A stretch of 64,000 bases of DNA from Stichopus chloronotus (taxonomy: Eukaryota > Echinodermata > Holothuroidea > Aspidochirotida > Stichopodidae), in contig CM037845.1 in NCBI GenBank assembly GCA_021234535.1, positions 7,432,143-7,496,142 on the forward strand. The letters are read 5' to 3'. How positions within the stretch are numbered: position 1 is the stretch's first letter; the number at the start of each line of letters is the position of its first letter. Shown piece by piece: positions 1 through 12,500 of this stretch. The translations under genes were made by a program, and so were the position numbers. The notes below the pieces were generated by a model. The model saw only the letters and a list, made by a program, of their open reading frames with translations. It was not told the origin of the DNA and ran no database searches.

Positions 1-471
1 CTTAAGGCTGGGGGATACACTCTTGTCTGTCGGATGGGGATGTTGTATGGTGGTCCCTGGAGCAGGTTTGGGTTTGTGGGATTGTTGGTTCACCCCTGCC
101 TCATTACCCTGTGAACACTTATTGAAAAGAGTGGGTGAATTTTGCCGGTGTTCATCCACAATCAACGTGGTATAGGAACCTTGATGAGTCTTCAGATTTT
201 CTGTTCCTAAAATTCTAAACTAAACTAGACAAGCAATTGTATTTAGTTGAAACTGGCCATTTTGGAATGGGTAGCAGTGGAGAAATTTTCTAGTTCTTTC
301 ACGTACCATCTGGAAGAAACAGTTGCATTTGAAGCTGTCTATGGAATGCGTCTACTGACTGCTACATTTTAGCAATTTTGACACACAATTTGGGGTATTT
401 GATGTTTCTAGCAATTTGGGTTGATGTTTGGCATGTATTAAGCGCCATTTCTCTCTTGCTCTAAGAACAAT

Positions 472-494
472 TTAACATTCTAAAAGAATGTTAA
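472..494. repeat. Short perfect hairpin with TTAA at both ends
   Basis: The ten bases TTAACATTCT (472-481) and their exact reverse complement (485-494) are separated by three bases. The right arm ends in the TTAA that also starts the degenerate transposon copy at 491-843. Confidence 0.7.
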
Positions 495-843
495 GGCAGG
501 GCACTTAAAAGTCATTTTATAAAATTCACTAATTTTTTTGTCCTACCTGTAAAGTTTCCTTCATATACCACTGACAAATGGTAAAAATATGAGGATACCC
601 ATGTACATGTCACTTATAAGTGAATATTAATGAGAGAGCAGTCAACTTTTTTATTAAATTCACGATCAGACTCTTTTCCCACTAGTACTAATTAACTTGC
701 CCTTCTGTTAGTACAGGCAAGGGTCAAAAGTTCAAAGAGTTTGACAGTTTTTGTAACTACTGGTCGTGAAACTTGATTAATTATGCGAATTATATGCATT
801 GCCATGTGGTTGTTCCTTCAAAATCCTCACAAAATAATTTTAA
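491..843 (+). mobile_element. Degenerate copy of TTAA-flanked MITE family A
   Basis: The interior, roughly 590-835, aligns by eye in the same orientation to the copies at 45933-46298 and 53009-53389. Shared blocks include a CCTTCAAAATCCTC segment near the right end, a GTAAACTTGA/GTGAAACTTGA-like block and a GCATTGCCATGTGGTTG-like block. TTAA occurs at 491-494 and 840-843. The right terminal inverted repeat seen in the other two copies is lost. No coding capacity is visible, so this is an old non-autonomous element. Confidence 0.6.
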
Positions 844-1318
844 CTAAATGCTGTGCCACTGTAAATGTGTGGCTTCACAAGTGGTGGCAATAAGATTCTC
901 CCCACAATCCCCATGTCTAATGGTCCGTGGCATGGATGTGACATAGCCTTCAGTTGCAGGTTACAAACAAATACTGTGCCGCCCACTTTCATTGTGGGTA
1001 GTACAACTGAATTTTCTGTGCACATAATAATTGACACAGATATGAACAATCAATGAAGGTTCAAATGTGCACTTTCAGTTACCTGGCTCAGCACGACAAA
1101 CGTACTGTCATGTACCGTTTTAAGTGCTCTGGTTACCCTTCGAACACTAACCCAGGACACTGCCTGGACAGTTTATGGACTTAACAGTTTTTTTTTCTCA
1201 TGTGAATGTGCAACATTTTCCAACCATGTAAAAACTAGAATTTGTCAAATATTGAACTTTTTACTTTTTTAGTTTCTGTTGAGTCGTCTTTAATGAACTA
1301 CAATATTGGATAAAATTG

Positions 1319-1479
1319 TTGGGACACTTTGTCGTACGTTGCAAATATAATACTGAATTTTAGGTGAGAGGATAACATGAAACCTCGCGCCCCTTTCCAA
1401 TGTTGCGCTATAGAAGTGAATGTACTCTTTGAACAGCAATCCTATAACCAACATTGAACGGGGGCACGGGGTGTCCCAA
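1319..1479. repeat. Small inverted-repeat element, TTGGGACAC ends
   Basis: TTGGGACAC at 1319-1327 is matched by its exact reverse complement at 1471-1479. The right end lies inside a 34-bp segment (1466-1499) that recurs at 2611-2644 with three mismatches. This suggests two fragments of one interspersed family, which I cannot name. Confidence 0.4.
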
Positions 1480-1860
1480 GGTATTTTGTCCACGATTGTC
1501 TGAATTTTTTGGGAGCAATTTTGGAGCGAAATTTTGAAAGAAAATTGAACATTTTTGGACAAGGTGCATCATAAAAATTAGTTTTGTGGCCTATGGGTCT
1601 GGGGATTTTCACATGAAAGTATTCTGAATTTCGACTATGAACATAAGTTTAATTTTAATTTTGGGATTTATTTGTATATGTTTTGTTGCAAAGGAGTGAT
1701 CATGAATGGATAGATGTTTCATGGTTTTGTATGCAGACAGAAATAGTTGCATTTAGAAATAACATTGATGGGCAGCTGTCACATTGCATTGCAACAGGAG
1801 TGTTACTGCAATTGTAGAATGCTGGTAGGAATCCCAGTTGGAATATATTCTGAAGTAGCT

Positions 1861-2097
1861 CCACGTTCTACCAAAATGCATTTAAGTCGGAACTGTAGAT
1901 TCAGCTTAATATTGAAACAATGGTAGAACGTTAGTAAAGGCTGGTTTTTTACATTTTTGGCCGCTAAATCAAGATTTGTGACTGCAAGTTTTACATTGCA
2001 TGAAGCTGGTAACATATGTAATCTTCAGTCTTGTAATCTACACAATTTTCCCATGTGTTGCTTAAATTTTCCTGTCAAAACGTTTGGTAGAACGTGG
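1861..2097. repeat. MITE-like element with 15-bp perfect inverted ends
   Basis: CCACGTTCTACCAAA (1861-1875) is the exact reverse complement of 2083-2097, giving a 237-bp unit. A related half-site (GGTAGAACGTTAG) lies inside near 1922. I see no clear target-site duplication and no reading frame, so this is a candidate only. Confidence 0.45.
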
Positions 2098-5000
2098 GTT
2101 TCATTAACCTATACTGTCGGACGCTGTCGTTAGGTCTAAGTCAGCTTGGATGGGGAGGCCTGGGTTCGATTCATGGCATGACCATAGTGTTTTTCACTGA
2201 TCAATTATCCATTTATAAACTCAAATGTCTGTCAACTTCTCATTTTTCATTTATTCATATATAACATAAGGTAATATATAGTAATGTAATGATATAGCTC
2301 TAACAACAAATGTGTACTATGAAGTCCATTGAAACTGACTGACATATTACAATGCACCATGTACGGTACAATAGAATGGGTGCCACAATGTCACTGTAAT
2401 GCGAATATGAGCAAATGTCACATTTATTACATTTGCATTTTAGGGGTTTATTTTGTATAATGATAGTACACTTTTTCACCCTGATTAACTTGCAAGTCAG
2501 TCATAATAGTCATTAAGCGTAGTTACTTTAATACCAGGCACCACGTCATCACTGTGAACAATTTGAATAAATAACACATATACATCGATCTTCTTCAACG
2601 GACCACTAACATGGGGTGTCTCAAGGTATTTTGTCCAAGATTGTAGGTTTGGAACACCTTTGTGAACTGTTGTATGTGCATTCCTCACTGTGTGTCATGC
2701 AGTGTGTTTTGTTGTGCCATCAATTCCTATGTCTGGTAGATCTGTTTGCCTGCTGTGAACCTTCTGTAATCTTTACCTCGGAGAGGTGCATGCAGGATAC
2801 AGTACTGATTCTCTGTCAAAGTTTTCAGCTGCTTAATGTATCATATGGTGTATATAATATGAAAGTTAAGTTCCACGTATACTCCAAGGTTAAAATAGAA
2901 AAGGAAAAATGCAGAATGCTTAGACGGTATTTATGTTGGCGAGGCAGGTACTTCGCTGATTTAACAATCTTAAAAAGTCCATTCGTGATAATGCTATCAG
3001 ATATCCAATCGCTCAACACTGTAATCAAATTCATCGCTCCATCAATATCTTAAAGTAACTCTAGTAGCTGGCAACTGTGCCTGCACTGAAAGCCATCAGC
3101 CCGCAGAACTGATGTAGATAAGGAAGCTTCAAACACACCACACTGGCCTCACCAAAGATCTCCGTCTTCTTAGTCAAAACACTTTTCATCAAAGCTTTAA
3201 CCCTGCTAACTTGTTTTGATATCTCCATGTGCATTGCTTGTCTAATTTATTTACCAACGAATGATTAAAGTTACTCAATGTATAGTTTGATTTCACTGAA
3301 GAACGTTCCAGAGGAAACGAAAATTCAGATTACAGTTTGTATTTTTGTACTCCTTGAATGGACCAGTCCAGTTGGTTAACTTATGTATGCCACCTTTTTG
3401 TTTTATTTTTAACTGTCCTCTCTTCATCTGTGTCTTCAAGGAGTTCCATGTCTCTTGTCAAAATGCTGGGCTTTTGTTTGTTTTGGGGGGTATTCATCAG
3501 AAGTCACTTAAGCTGGTGTCCCCAACTTTGCAGTTATATTGTTACATGCCATTTAGCTCTCAAAACATTGCTCACTTTCTAGAAGTTATCTCTGAGATAA
3601 CCACATTTAATATTTTCCAAACCAAATGAAGTGAAAAGCTACATGAGATTTTGTCACTGGTTAGCCTTCAGGCAGCTATCATAGTGGATTTTTTTTTTAA
3701 AGAGGTGACATTACATTCCATTGTATTCCCCAATTTAAGAAATACCAATCAACCATCATTCCTTAAATTGATTGGTACCCTCACCTTCAGAGGCATTTAT
3801 CATAACAATGTGAATCATTAATAAGAAAAAAAATATGTTGACTCACAGAGATCATATTTTGGAAATATCACAGGGACTTTTGGTGTGTTTGGAGAATCAG
3901 TTTAGCCCCATCACCCTCATCCCTTTAGTAAAAAAAAGACCTCTTTGGTACCAGCTTGATCAAATGGTGAGAGAACTAACTCTCTTTTGGAAACATAACC
4001 AACTATTATACAGAAGACACGACAGAATTAAGCCAACAGTCTCTCATGTGAACCCCTGCACCTTCTGGATCTTGTCATATAGCCTGCGGACCAGATGCTT
4101 AGATTTCACGCCATGACCGGTGAGCGGTATTTAAGAACAGCGTCAACATAGGCCTGCAATTACCTGATCGTTGCCGACCATAAGCGAAGAGCCTTCTCGT
4201 TGATTGAATGATGACAAATGCAGCTACCTTATTACAGGAATGTAATTTACAACCTTTAAGTGACATCTTTTGCATTCTGTCTCAGGGGCCCTTATCATCC
4301 CCCCTCCAAGTCGGTGTATGTGTATCTTCACATTCACATGGATGGCGTGTATAAATTAATGTCGAGGGACTCAGAGTGGCTGTAAACCTACACGATATGT
4401 TGCCAACCGATTGGGTATCATTTAATAGTATTTAACCGTATTAAACCAGTACACTTTGCTCATCAACCGCTATCTCGGTAGATAAACTGCAGTAGTTACA
4501 GTGTGACTGCAAAAATAAGATGAAAAATGAAGTGAAAAAGAAAAAAAGAGGAGGAAGTGCAGTGATTAAAAATTGGCGCCTTGCACGACTCTCCCAGCCG
4601 ACATGTTTACGGAATGCAAATGGACAGACCCTGATAAATATTTCTTCTTATGATGTTCGCTTTATTAATAACAAAAGTGAACTAAACGACTATATACTCA
4701 TGCTGTGACTGTTACCTTGAGATCTTCACAGTTAGTTCACAGAGGAATTAGAGGGGAGATAAGCCGACGTCGCAGAAGCAGTCATGGGGAGTCTCCAAAT
4801 TTAGTACAAAAGCAATGACTGTTTAAGTTTGTTCTTCCTCCTTCTTGTGTTGTGTGAATTATGAAAGAAAAATAGAAAGGAGCAATATTTCCTTGTAATT
4901 AAACCTCACCAGTGTGGGGGCAAACAAATGACAAACATTTTTTTTTTTTAGTCTCTCAGTCTTCTGTGACAGTAGTTTACAGTTTTGTTGTACCTCTCCG

Positions 5001-5493
5001 TGTGCTTGTGCAAGTCATTTCTGCAAGATGAGACAGCAGGCTTTCAAGTCACTTTTACTTTACCCTACTTTCTCCTACTCTGTGGATGTTATTTCTTCCA
5101 TTTGCAGTCTTAAAAAGCTGCATTATTTCAATTTTGGACTTTGCCTCAATTGAAAAAGAAGGACAATTGCATTGTGTTTTCAAAAAGATTATTTTCAAAT
5201 ATTGGTGGATATGTTATTATCAAACACTGCCGAAGAGATGAGTCAGTGCTGGTGTCAACAAAAAATTAAAGCGTCATATAACACTCCATTTGCACTGTTG
5301 GTAAGAGATTTATGAAGACTTCTCCTGTAAATCTGAATGAGACCTACCTTTGTCCAACTTTCACCTCGCATGATCCTCCTCTTCTCCTTTTTTATTGAGA
5401 AGTATCTCCATATTTTGTTGCCTGGGTCCACTCGAAAGCCTGTGTACAGAGAAATTTTAATATCACTGCCCACGTACACAGTTGGTACACAGT

Positions 5494-5558
5494 GGGGTAA
5501 CACAATGTATGGGATAACACAATGTACAGATAACATGGGGTAACACAATGTACAGATA
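5494..5558 (+). repeat. Short tandem repeat, three units of a GGGTAACACAATGTA word
   Basis: Units begin at about 5494, 5511 and 5537. Each contains AACACAATGTA, and the last two also share ACAGATA. No function is apparent. Confidence 0.75.
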
Positions 5559-6471
5559 CTGTTGTTCCAGCTTCAAACGAAGCAATACCTCAGAAAATTT
5601 CTCATGATTGTGTAGTCAGTCTCTTGTTCCCCTAAAACACTCAGAAAATAATCCTCACTGCTTGCCTCTCTCTCGTGTATCTTTACGGATGCACTTTTTA
5701 AAGGGATGTGGCTAATCCTTGAGATATCATTAAGCTTGAACAGAAGTGCTGGTTACTGTAAATATGGAACAGGCAGTTCAGTGACTGCATTAGGGAGGTT
5801 TACTGCTGCACTTTTAGTATGCTATTTTGGGGGAAGGTGAAGGAAGAGACTACATAATACAGTGTTTTTTTTTGGAGGGTGTTTTTGTTCCAACAACAAC
5901 ACCACCCTCTCTGAATGCCTTTTACAACATTTGGAAGCGAATAAAATATCAGACTGTTGGGTTTACTCACTCGTCATCTTTTCCTTGATGATCCTTCTCT
6001 GCAACATAAATCTGACATGCCAAGAAGTTGTAGAAGAAACGGGTCAAAATCCTCTTTAACAAGACAATCCTGAAGTCGCTTTCGCTGACAAAAGTTTACA
6101 ACATTACGAAATGCAAACGTGACTCCAAACTCCCACAAATGAATCTTGCTCTTGGCCAGGCTGTAAAATGGATAGCATCCCCTGGATATTTCAGCAATTG
6201 GTTTACATCCTGCTGTGTGTGATGCATTCACGTTGGAGATTATGCCCCTAAATCAAGCAATGTCCATTTTGTCCAATGTCCATTTGCTCTTGCAGAAATA
6301 GCTGCCATACATGTCAGAAACAGGTTTGAATATACCTTTTTGCCAATATGACAGACAAATTGGCTAATTGCTAAGTCTTAACTGATGCATGTTTTATCTG
6401 TAAACTACATAAGTTTGCACAGAGTCCAGAAACTGTATTCATTTCAAGTTTTTACTTTGTTCTCCCTGCAG

Positions 6472-6539
6472 CTTTATGTTCAAGGTACCAAAGACAGTCG
6501 GAGTGGTTGCAGTAGCATCCAGACAGACAAAGGGAAAAG
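6472..6539 (+). CDS. HLCS: HLCS exon a: start of catalytic domain, up to the biotinyl-AMP loop
   Basis: This 68-bp exon follows a CTCCCTGCAG acceptor and ends before GTAATG. It encodes FMFKVPKTVGVVAVASRQTK followed by GK, the family's segment leading into the GKGRGGN loop. It enters with the third base of a split codon and leaves with one base of the next (phase 1). The upstream exon should therefore end in GG of a glycine codon, and I did not find it. Confidence 0.88.
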
Positions 6540-9500
6540 GTAATGCCAGAGCCCTCTTGAGTTTATGTGAGAATCAGTGTTTTTTGTGTTCTTGCTTTTT
6601 TTTTGTGATGAGAAATATCTCATCACAATGGAATATGTAATATGACAGTGTAATGACAGGTTCATAATTTGATTTCATTTAATTTACATAAAGCAAGAAA
6701 CAATACTTAAAACCTAAAGGATGAAAAAATCGCAAAATGAAGCTTTCTATGGCCTGTATATTTCAGGTCTGCAAAACTGTCAGCCATTAGCAATGCTTTT
6801 GTCAGTATTGTCTAAACTCTTCTTAATTAGACCCGTCTCATGCATTATGTCACAGTGATACAGTGAAGTCCCTAACTAGTAAATTCAATATGGGGGTGTT
6901 ATGTCTCTGTCGTTCAATCTACACCTGCCTAGCGTAACAATGTGTACTGTTCTTTTGTTTGTCTCATGGAGGGAGCCCATGTTGGTTGTTATGTAACGTC
7001 GACACAAGTTATCTATAGGACGTGCTGGTGTATGTAACTGATTTATGGAGATTTTTAATGCAACGCTATCTAATCCAGATGCACAAATTGCAAGATGTTG
7101 TCATCAGGAAAGAGAATTAAATTCCAAAGCTGCAATTCCTGATTAGAGGTTTTAAAACTATATCTTGATCTTTGTTGGCCTCGATGATGTTTATATCATC
7201 TATCTCATCTGAAATTAAGATTGAACCAAGGAATGTCATATTTCACATGTTATATCATTCAATGCATGTGCACTACGGTAGTTCCCATTATTGTGAGCTT
7301 CATGGGTTTTTTTTTTTTTTTTTTATGATTTTGACACTTCAATAGTGACAGTCCTCTTGAACAGATACTTCTGAATACACCACTTGTGTTACATAGAGCA
7401 ACAAAGAGCAAAAGGTAACCATAGGTAACCATCTGTCTGTCTGTGCAAGTGTCAGTGATGGCAAGAGTCACATATCCCTAAGGAAACTTTAAGTCTAAAC
7501 TGAAAATTGTTACCTTTGTTGTGTATATTGTCTCAATTTTTAGCGTGTGAATTTTGTATCTTTGTGAAATGGTAACACCATCGATGATACCTGGAGGAAA
7601 GTATTTTCTGATCCACGACCAGTCCAAATGAAACATGCATGCCACAGACTTTCAACAAAATACCAACCTGAAAGAGTCACTCACTCGAGATTCAACTTTG
7701 TTTTGACTTTCCCCGTCATCTCTCGTAGGACGTGGAGGGAACAAATGGCTTTCCCCTCTCGGATGTGCGATGTTCACGGCCCACGTTCAGTTTCAAGTCG
7801 GTACCAAGCTGGCATCTAAGCTACCTTTCCTTCAGCATATGGCAGCATTAGCCGCTGTGGAATCAGTCCGCACGAGACCGGGCTATGAGGTACACAATTC
7901 CTTGCACGGAGTAGCAGAATTGGGGAAGTGGGACATGTGCTTAGTTATGAAAATGGACCTGCCATAGACTTTTAATGACACCAAGGGTTGTAAATATAGC
8001 CTGCAATGCTTTACTCATGTTTTAGCATTTGATGTGTGCTACAGAAAAGGAAAATGTTTGAGTTATGTTCAGGCCAGGTGTGTAGCTTCAATAGAAGTGT
8101 CGTTCATTAGTTAATACGGAGCTTTTCAAACCAGTAACTTAATTCAAAATTTATATCTGGGTACAAAGTTTGAGGGACATTGTAATGGAACCTTTCTCCA
8201 AGACCAACCAGTCACTTTCATGTTTCATGAGTCCATACCTGTACAAAAATATCCCAATGAAATCCTGTATACTTCACCTCCCGCAATATACAAAAAAAAC
8301 TTACGTTGACTTACATTGAATGCTGATTCCAAGGTGCAATTGGTCCTGTGATATTAGCAAAAAATAACTTCAACTGGTTCAGGTTTTAAGGCCCATTGGT
8401 AACATCTTTTTGTGGTAACGTCTGTATTTTTGTGTTGATGCCAAGCTTGGTCCTGTCATTTTTTAAAAGAGAGTGTGAACTTGATTAGCAAAGTTTGTGG
8501 TTTTGACTTTCCGGGTGGGAAGCAACGCACAAGGGAGATGAGTAGCATGTTTTTGTCACAAAGTACATACTTGTATTAGTCACCAATATTGCTTCTTGTA
8601 AATACACATCATGTGGTATGAACCAGTTGAAGGTCATCATACAAAACTTGAAAACGTGTCACCCATGAAACAATTAGCTACTTGTTTTGCATGAAATCAC
8701 AAACAGTTGCATCTGTTGTCATGGTGTTGTCATTTAAAACACAACAAAGATGGATTCCTTCCTAAATGTAATGAAAACTGAGTAGAAAATGAAAGCATTT
8801 TACGTCAGCTTGTATGAAGCAGGTGAATTGGTGTTACCAGCATGGAATGACATTGAATGTCCTCTGTTGTGTTAACCTAGCATGGGAGCCTTGTGTTGAA
8901 AGTTTCAGTATCTCTATTAAACATAAAAACACACACATACCCTAACACACACAAATTCTTTATTATGCTTGAAAAGACAACAGTGTGTTTATCGTGCAGA
9001 GTATAACATAACATGCTTAACATAACAAAACAATTTAACAGATCAGAACAATTCAACAGAACATGGCAGCTGAAAATAACGTTGTTTATACTGTGTGGTT
9101 GATTTCCTGATGTAGATTTATTGCACCTAATGTGTTGCAGCCATGTTTGGCTGATCTATATGGTTCTCATGTATGCAAGAAGGTAGGTACTTCCTCGTGA
9201 CAGAGGACAAAGTTCCAAAGATTGTTTTAGTTGTTCACAGATACTATTACAGAGACGAGAGTAGTCGATGTAGAACCCTGTCAAACTTAGTCTCAATTCC
9301 ATTCGCTTGGACTGTTCAAGACATGTAGTATAGATGTTTTCACTCTGTCAGACAGGCAACTGTAAAGTTCATGGCTGCTTTTAAAGTCATGTTTGACAGG
9401 AAGAATCGATGGCAAAGGCATCACATAGCGGTGAACGAATTCCCAGAAGAATTAGGACACCATATTTCTCACAGTGACGTGTGTATGGTAACGGTCGTTA

Positions 9501-12500
9501 TCACATCTGTCAAGAATGGGCAGCAGAGCCTCTGAAAGGTAGTAGGTAATGATGGACCCTGAAACTGATATGATAAGGTGATTTGCAAAAGTGTGAGAGT
9601 TAAGAAGCTGTGAAAGAACATTATTCACAATTGCCTCTCCACACTCCCCACCTCCTTGCCTTAAAGAAATTCGAATGAGCAAAATGTTCACACCAGAAAA
9701 TTTTTTAAGAAAGCAATAGCATATATGCAAATGGCTTCCATTGGTGATGTGATACCTCCTCTCAGTTTTGTGTCTTGTTTTTCTGCATCAGCCCCTACCC
9801 ATCTTCTTCTTGTCTCATCTTGCGAAACTGTTGTGCCCATCCCAGAGTGCTGCTCATGTGCTTTATCATCTCTTTCTCAGAACCTGGACTTACGGGTCAA
9901 GTGGCCGAACGACATCTACTACGGCGACAAGCAGAAAGTCGGCGGTGTCTTGGTCACCTCAAGCTCCATGGGCCGTGACATCCATGCACTCATAGGTAGG
10001 AACTATGAAGGCAAAGCTTGTCAGTACACACTGGTCTGTGTTAGCTCTGTGTAAAGTTAGTTTTATTTCATTTTTTTTTTCATAAGATTTTTCTGGTCAT
10101 ATCCAGACATGTGGAAAGGTTTCCTCTATAGACATAAAGCAATTATGAAAAAGGGAACGTTCAATTGTTGTGTATGGTGAACACTAAGCTCTACCATTCT
10201 CAGGGGTCATACAAAGGGCAGTTTCGGGTGTTTACCCAAGTTTATTAACTTTTTCTTTATTCCTCTCCATCGTTCAGTGTAGACAATGGAACACATTAGA
10301 AATAGAAAACTCAGACACTATTTCGTGGAAAGATTCCACAATGCTACATGGTTGGTTAATTGATGGGTAGCAACGATTTGCGTACCATTATGTATACAGT
10401 CGTTTGCTTCTGATTCGTCAACGTCATCTTAAAGGTCTGCACTGTTGACTCCAGTCACAGCATATTTTTGCTCTTAGAGTTTCTTAAATTCACATCATTT
10501 TCTCTTCCTCGTTGTTAAAGCTGGAACATGAGTTGAAATTTTGTTAGTGTACCTCAAATTCTGGGGAATATGTCATGGCAACTTCATAGTCCCATTTTTC
10601 CGTACATGAATATTCATATCCATTCCGATTGGTCTGTTTGATTTCAAGTAAAAGAAATTTACTGCTATGCTTTCTCGGGGAGTTTGAATTTTGTAGGACC
10701 AACAAAAATGTCAAGACAATTTTCACATAAAAATATTTGGAAATGAAAGCATAGTTCTCTTTCAGATTTTGTGGCAGGTGATCTTTTCCTTACTTTCTTT
10801 CCCCCTGAAACACTGACAAAGAGGAGAGGTAGATGACTGCGAGATTGCCAGTACAATTCAAATTCCAGCTTTCATTGGCCCTAGGCCTCACACATTAGGC
10901 TGCTCAGCTGCCCATTCTGTTTTAGGCTCTTTGTGGAAGTAATTGTTTGATATTTGTGTGTACAGTGGAGTTTACAGGGGCTGTGTATGATGATAGAGAA
11001 ATAATTTGCCTTCTTTGTTGTTTAATGCATTACTTATCTTGTCAGTTGTGTCGATTTATTGACTGAAAAACCAAAACAGCGGACTTTGTCAGGAAACAAC
11101 CTCTGAGGTCTTTAATTATGGGACTAATGTACTAATGATAGTATCGTAAATCAAGCCTATTGTAATTAATACTCACTCAGACAGGTTTGTTCCTCTGTGT
11201 AACACAATCACTAAACACATAAGATTTAAAGTGATGTATTGTTGTATGCAGAGGCCATCGTTCAACTTTCATTGGCTCATTCACAACATTGTGTTGTGTG
11301 TAATTAATTTCCTCATAGCTATAATTATTGGCACAGGTGCACAGAACATAGAGCATCTCAAACAAAGCACAGCTTCTTCAACTATCGATTTTGACATCTT
11401 ATAGTTGCAAGCTAATTTGATGATGTTTCATCTAGTTTATTAGTACTCATTAATGAGAGCAAAAAAATGTGCAATAATTTGTGGAAACAAATAACAGTCA
11501 TTCATTGTTTCGTTAGAGCTCACTGCATTTGCAAGACTCATCGTGCAAAGCATGAAGACCAGTCGTAGAGAAAAATATCAGGCAACAGTCACAGCTGTGC
11601 CTCTTCCCCTGGAATAAATTCAAGACAAAGAATATACTGTACAAGTTTTCTTCTTTGCTTTCTCTTTTTCATTTTATCGTCACAACTTCCCTTCTAGCAA
11701 GTGCACAGGGAACTGAAGTGATTGATAACAGAATGTAAACATAGAGTGTATTACTAAATACATCCAATGAAGATGATTCTAATCTGAATAGAAGTTACTG
11801 AATACAGTAGCAATGCAAGAGATGAAAATAGAAAAGTAAGCTATAAGTTATAGGAGTGAAGCAACCTGCATTCACATCCAACTCAGCTAAGAATGACCTT
11901 GAAACCAAAAGGACAAATGTGTGTACTTACACAACATATTTGCCACGTAACACTCAATAAATTGTAGATTAAATGCAAAACTGAAGTGGACAATGACGCA
12001 GCTTGAACATGCTCTTCTTCATGAAAGCCATGAATGTTGATCATGTGATTTGTTATTTGGGGTGCACAATAGCTACCTTTCCTTTTCATGAACCTTGGTA
12101 TTCCAATGTGTGCAATAAAACACAGGACTTGTTTATCGACTACTTCGCACAAAATGTCCCACAAGTCAGAGCAAAACTGCGCTTAGTTATCCGATTACTT
12201 ATTTGTGGCTGCATGTGAGGTTTATAAAATATCTCACTCCTATGAACAATGCCACTTGCTGCCTCATGTGGGGTTCACTGATATATTCCAGTGTCATCCT
12301 TTCATCTTAGTAAGCCAAGTATTTTTCAGTCAACTTTTGTCACTCTTACGAGATATAGCAAAGTCCATCACACAGTTTGTTGCATTCTCCTGCCTTCACA
12401 GGAATTGGTTTCAACGTCTCCAACAGCAAACCCACCCTCTGTGTCAACGACCTCATCAGGGAATACAACGAGAAGAACCAGACAGACCTATCTCCTTTAA

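Larger units (their letters stand above)
1..6471. other. Non-coding sequence upstream of the first visible HLCS exon
   Basis: No exon could be recognised here. I looked for the HLCS segment that should precede the 6472 exon: it should end in a split glycine codon, GG before a GT donor. None of the GGGT candidates read back into a biotin-ligase-like sequence. The stretch is CpG-poor, as in the HLCS introns, so it is most likely the next intron of the same gene. Short inverted and direct repeats inside it are listed separately. Confidence 0.5.

Noticed and set aside
2616..3053. 145-residue plus-strand frame, one of the longest outside TENT5
   Set aside because: It starts inside a dispersed repeat segment at a non-ATG codon and has no domain; similar-length frames are open on the other strand.
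5255..5548. 97-residue minus-strand frame with a basic middle section
   Set aside because: It crosses a small tandem repeat and has no recognisable motif; the resemblance to transposon proteins was too vague to call.
5862..5950. Possible missing upstream HLCS exon near the NNTTLSEC reading
   Set aside because: The segment has no donor giving the required GG phase and no further similarity to the family.
9725..10054. 109-residue frame as a stand-alone gene
   Set aside because: Only 9881-9995 is conserved; the rest is intron sequence that happens to be open on either side of the HLCS exon.
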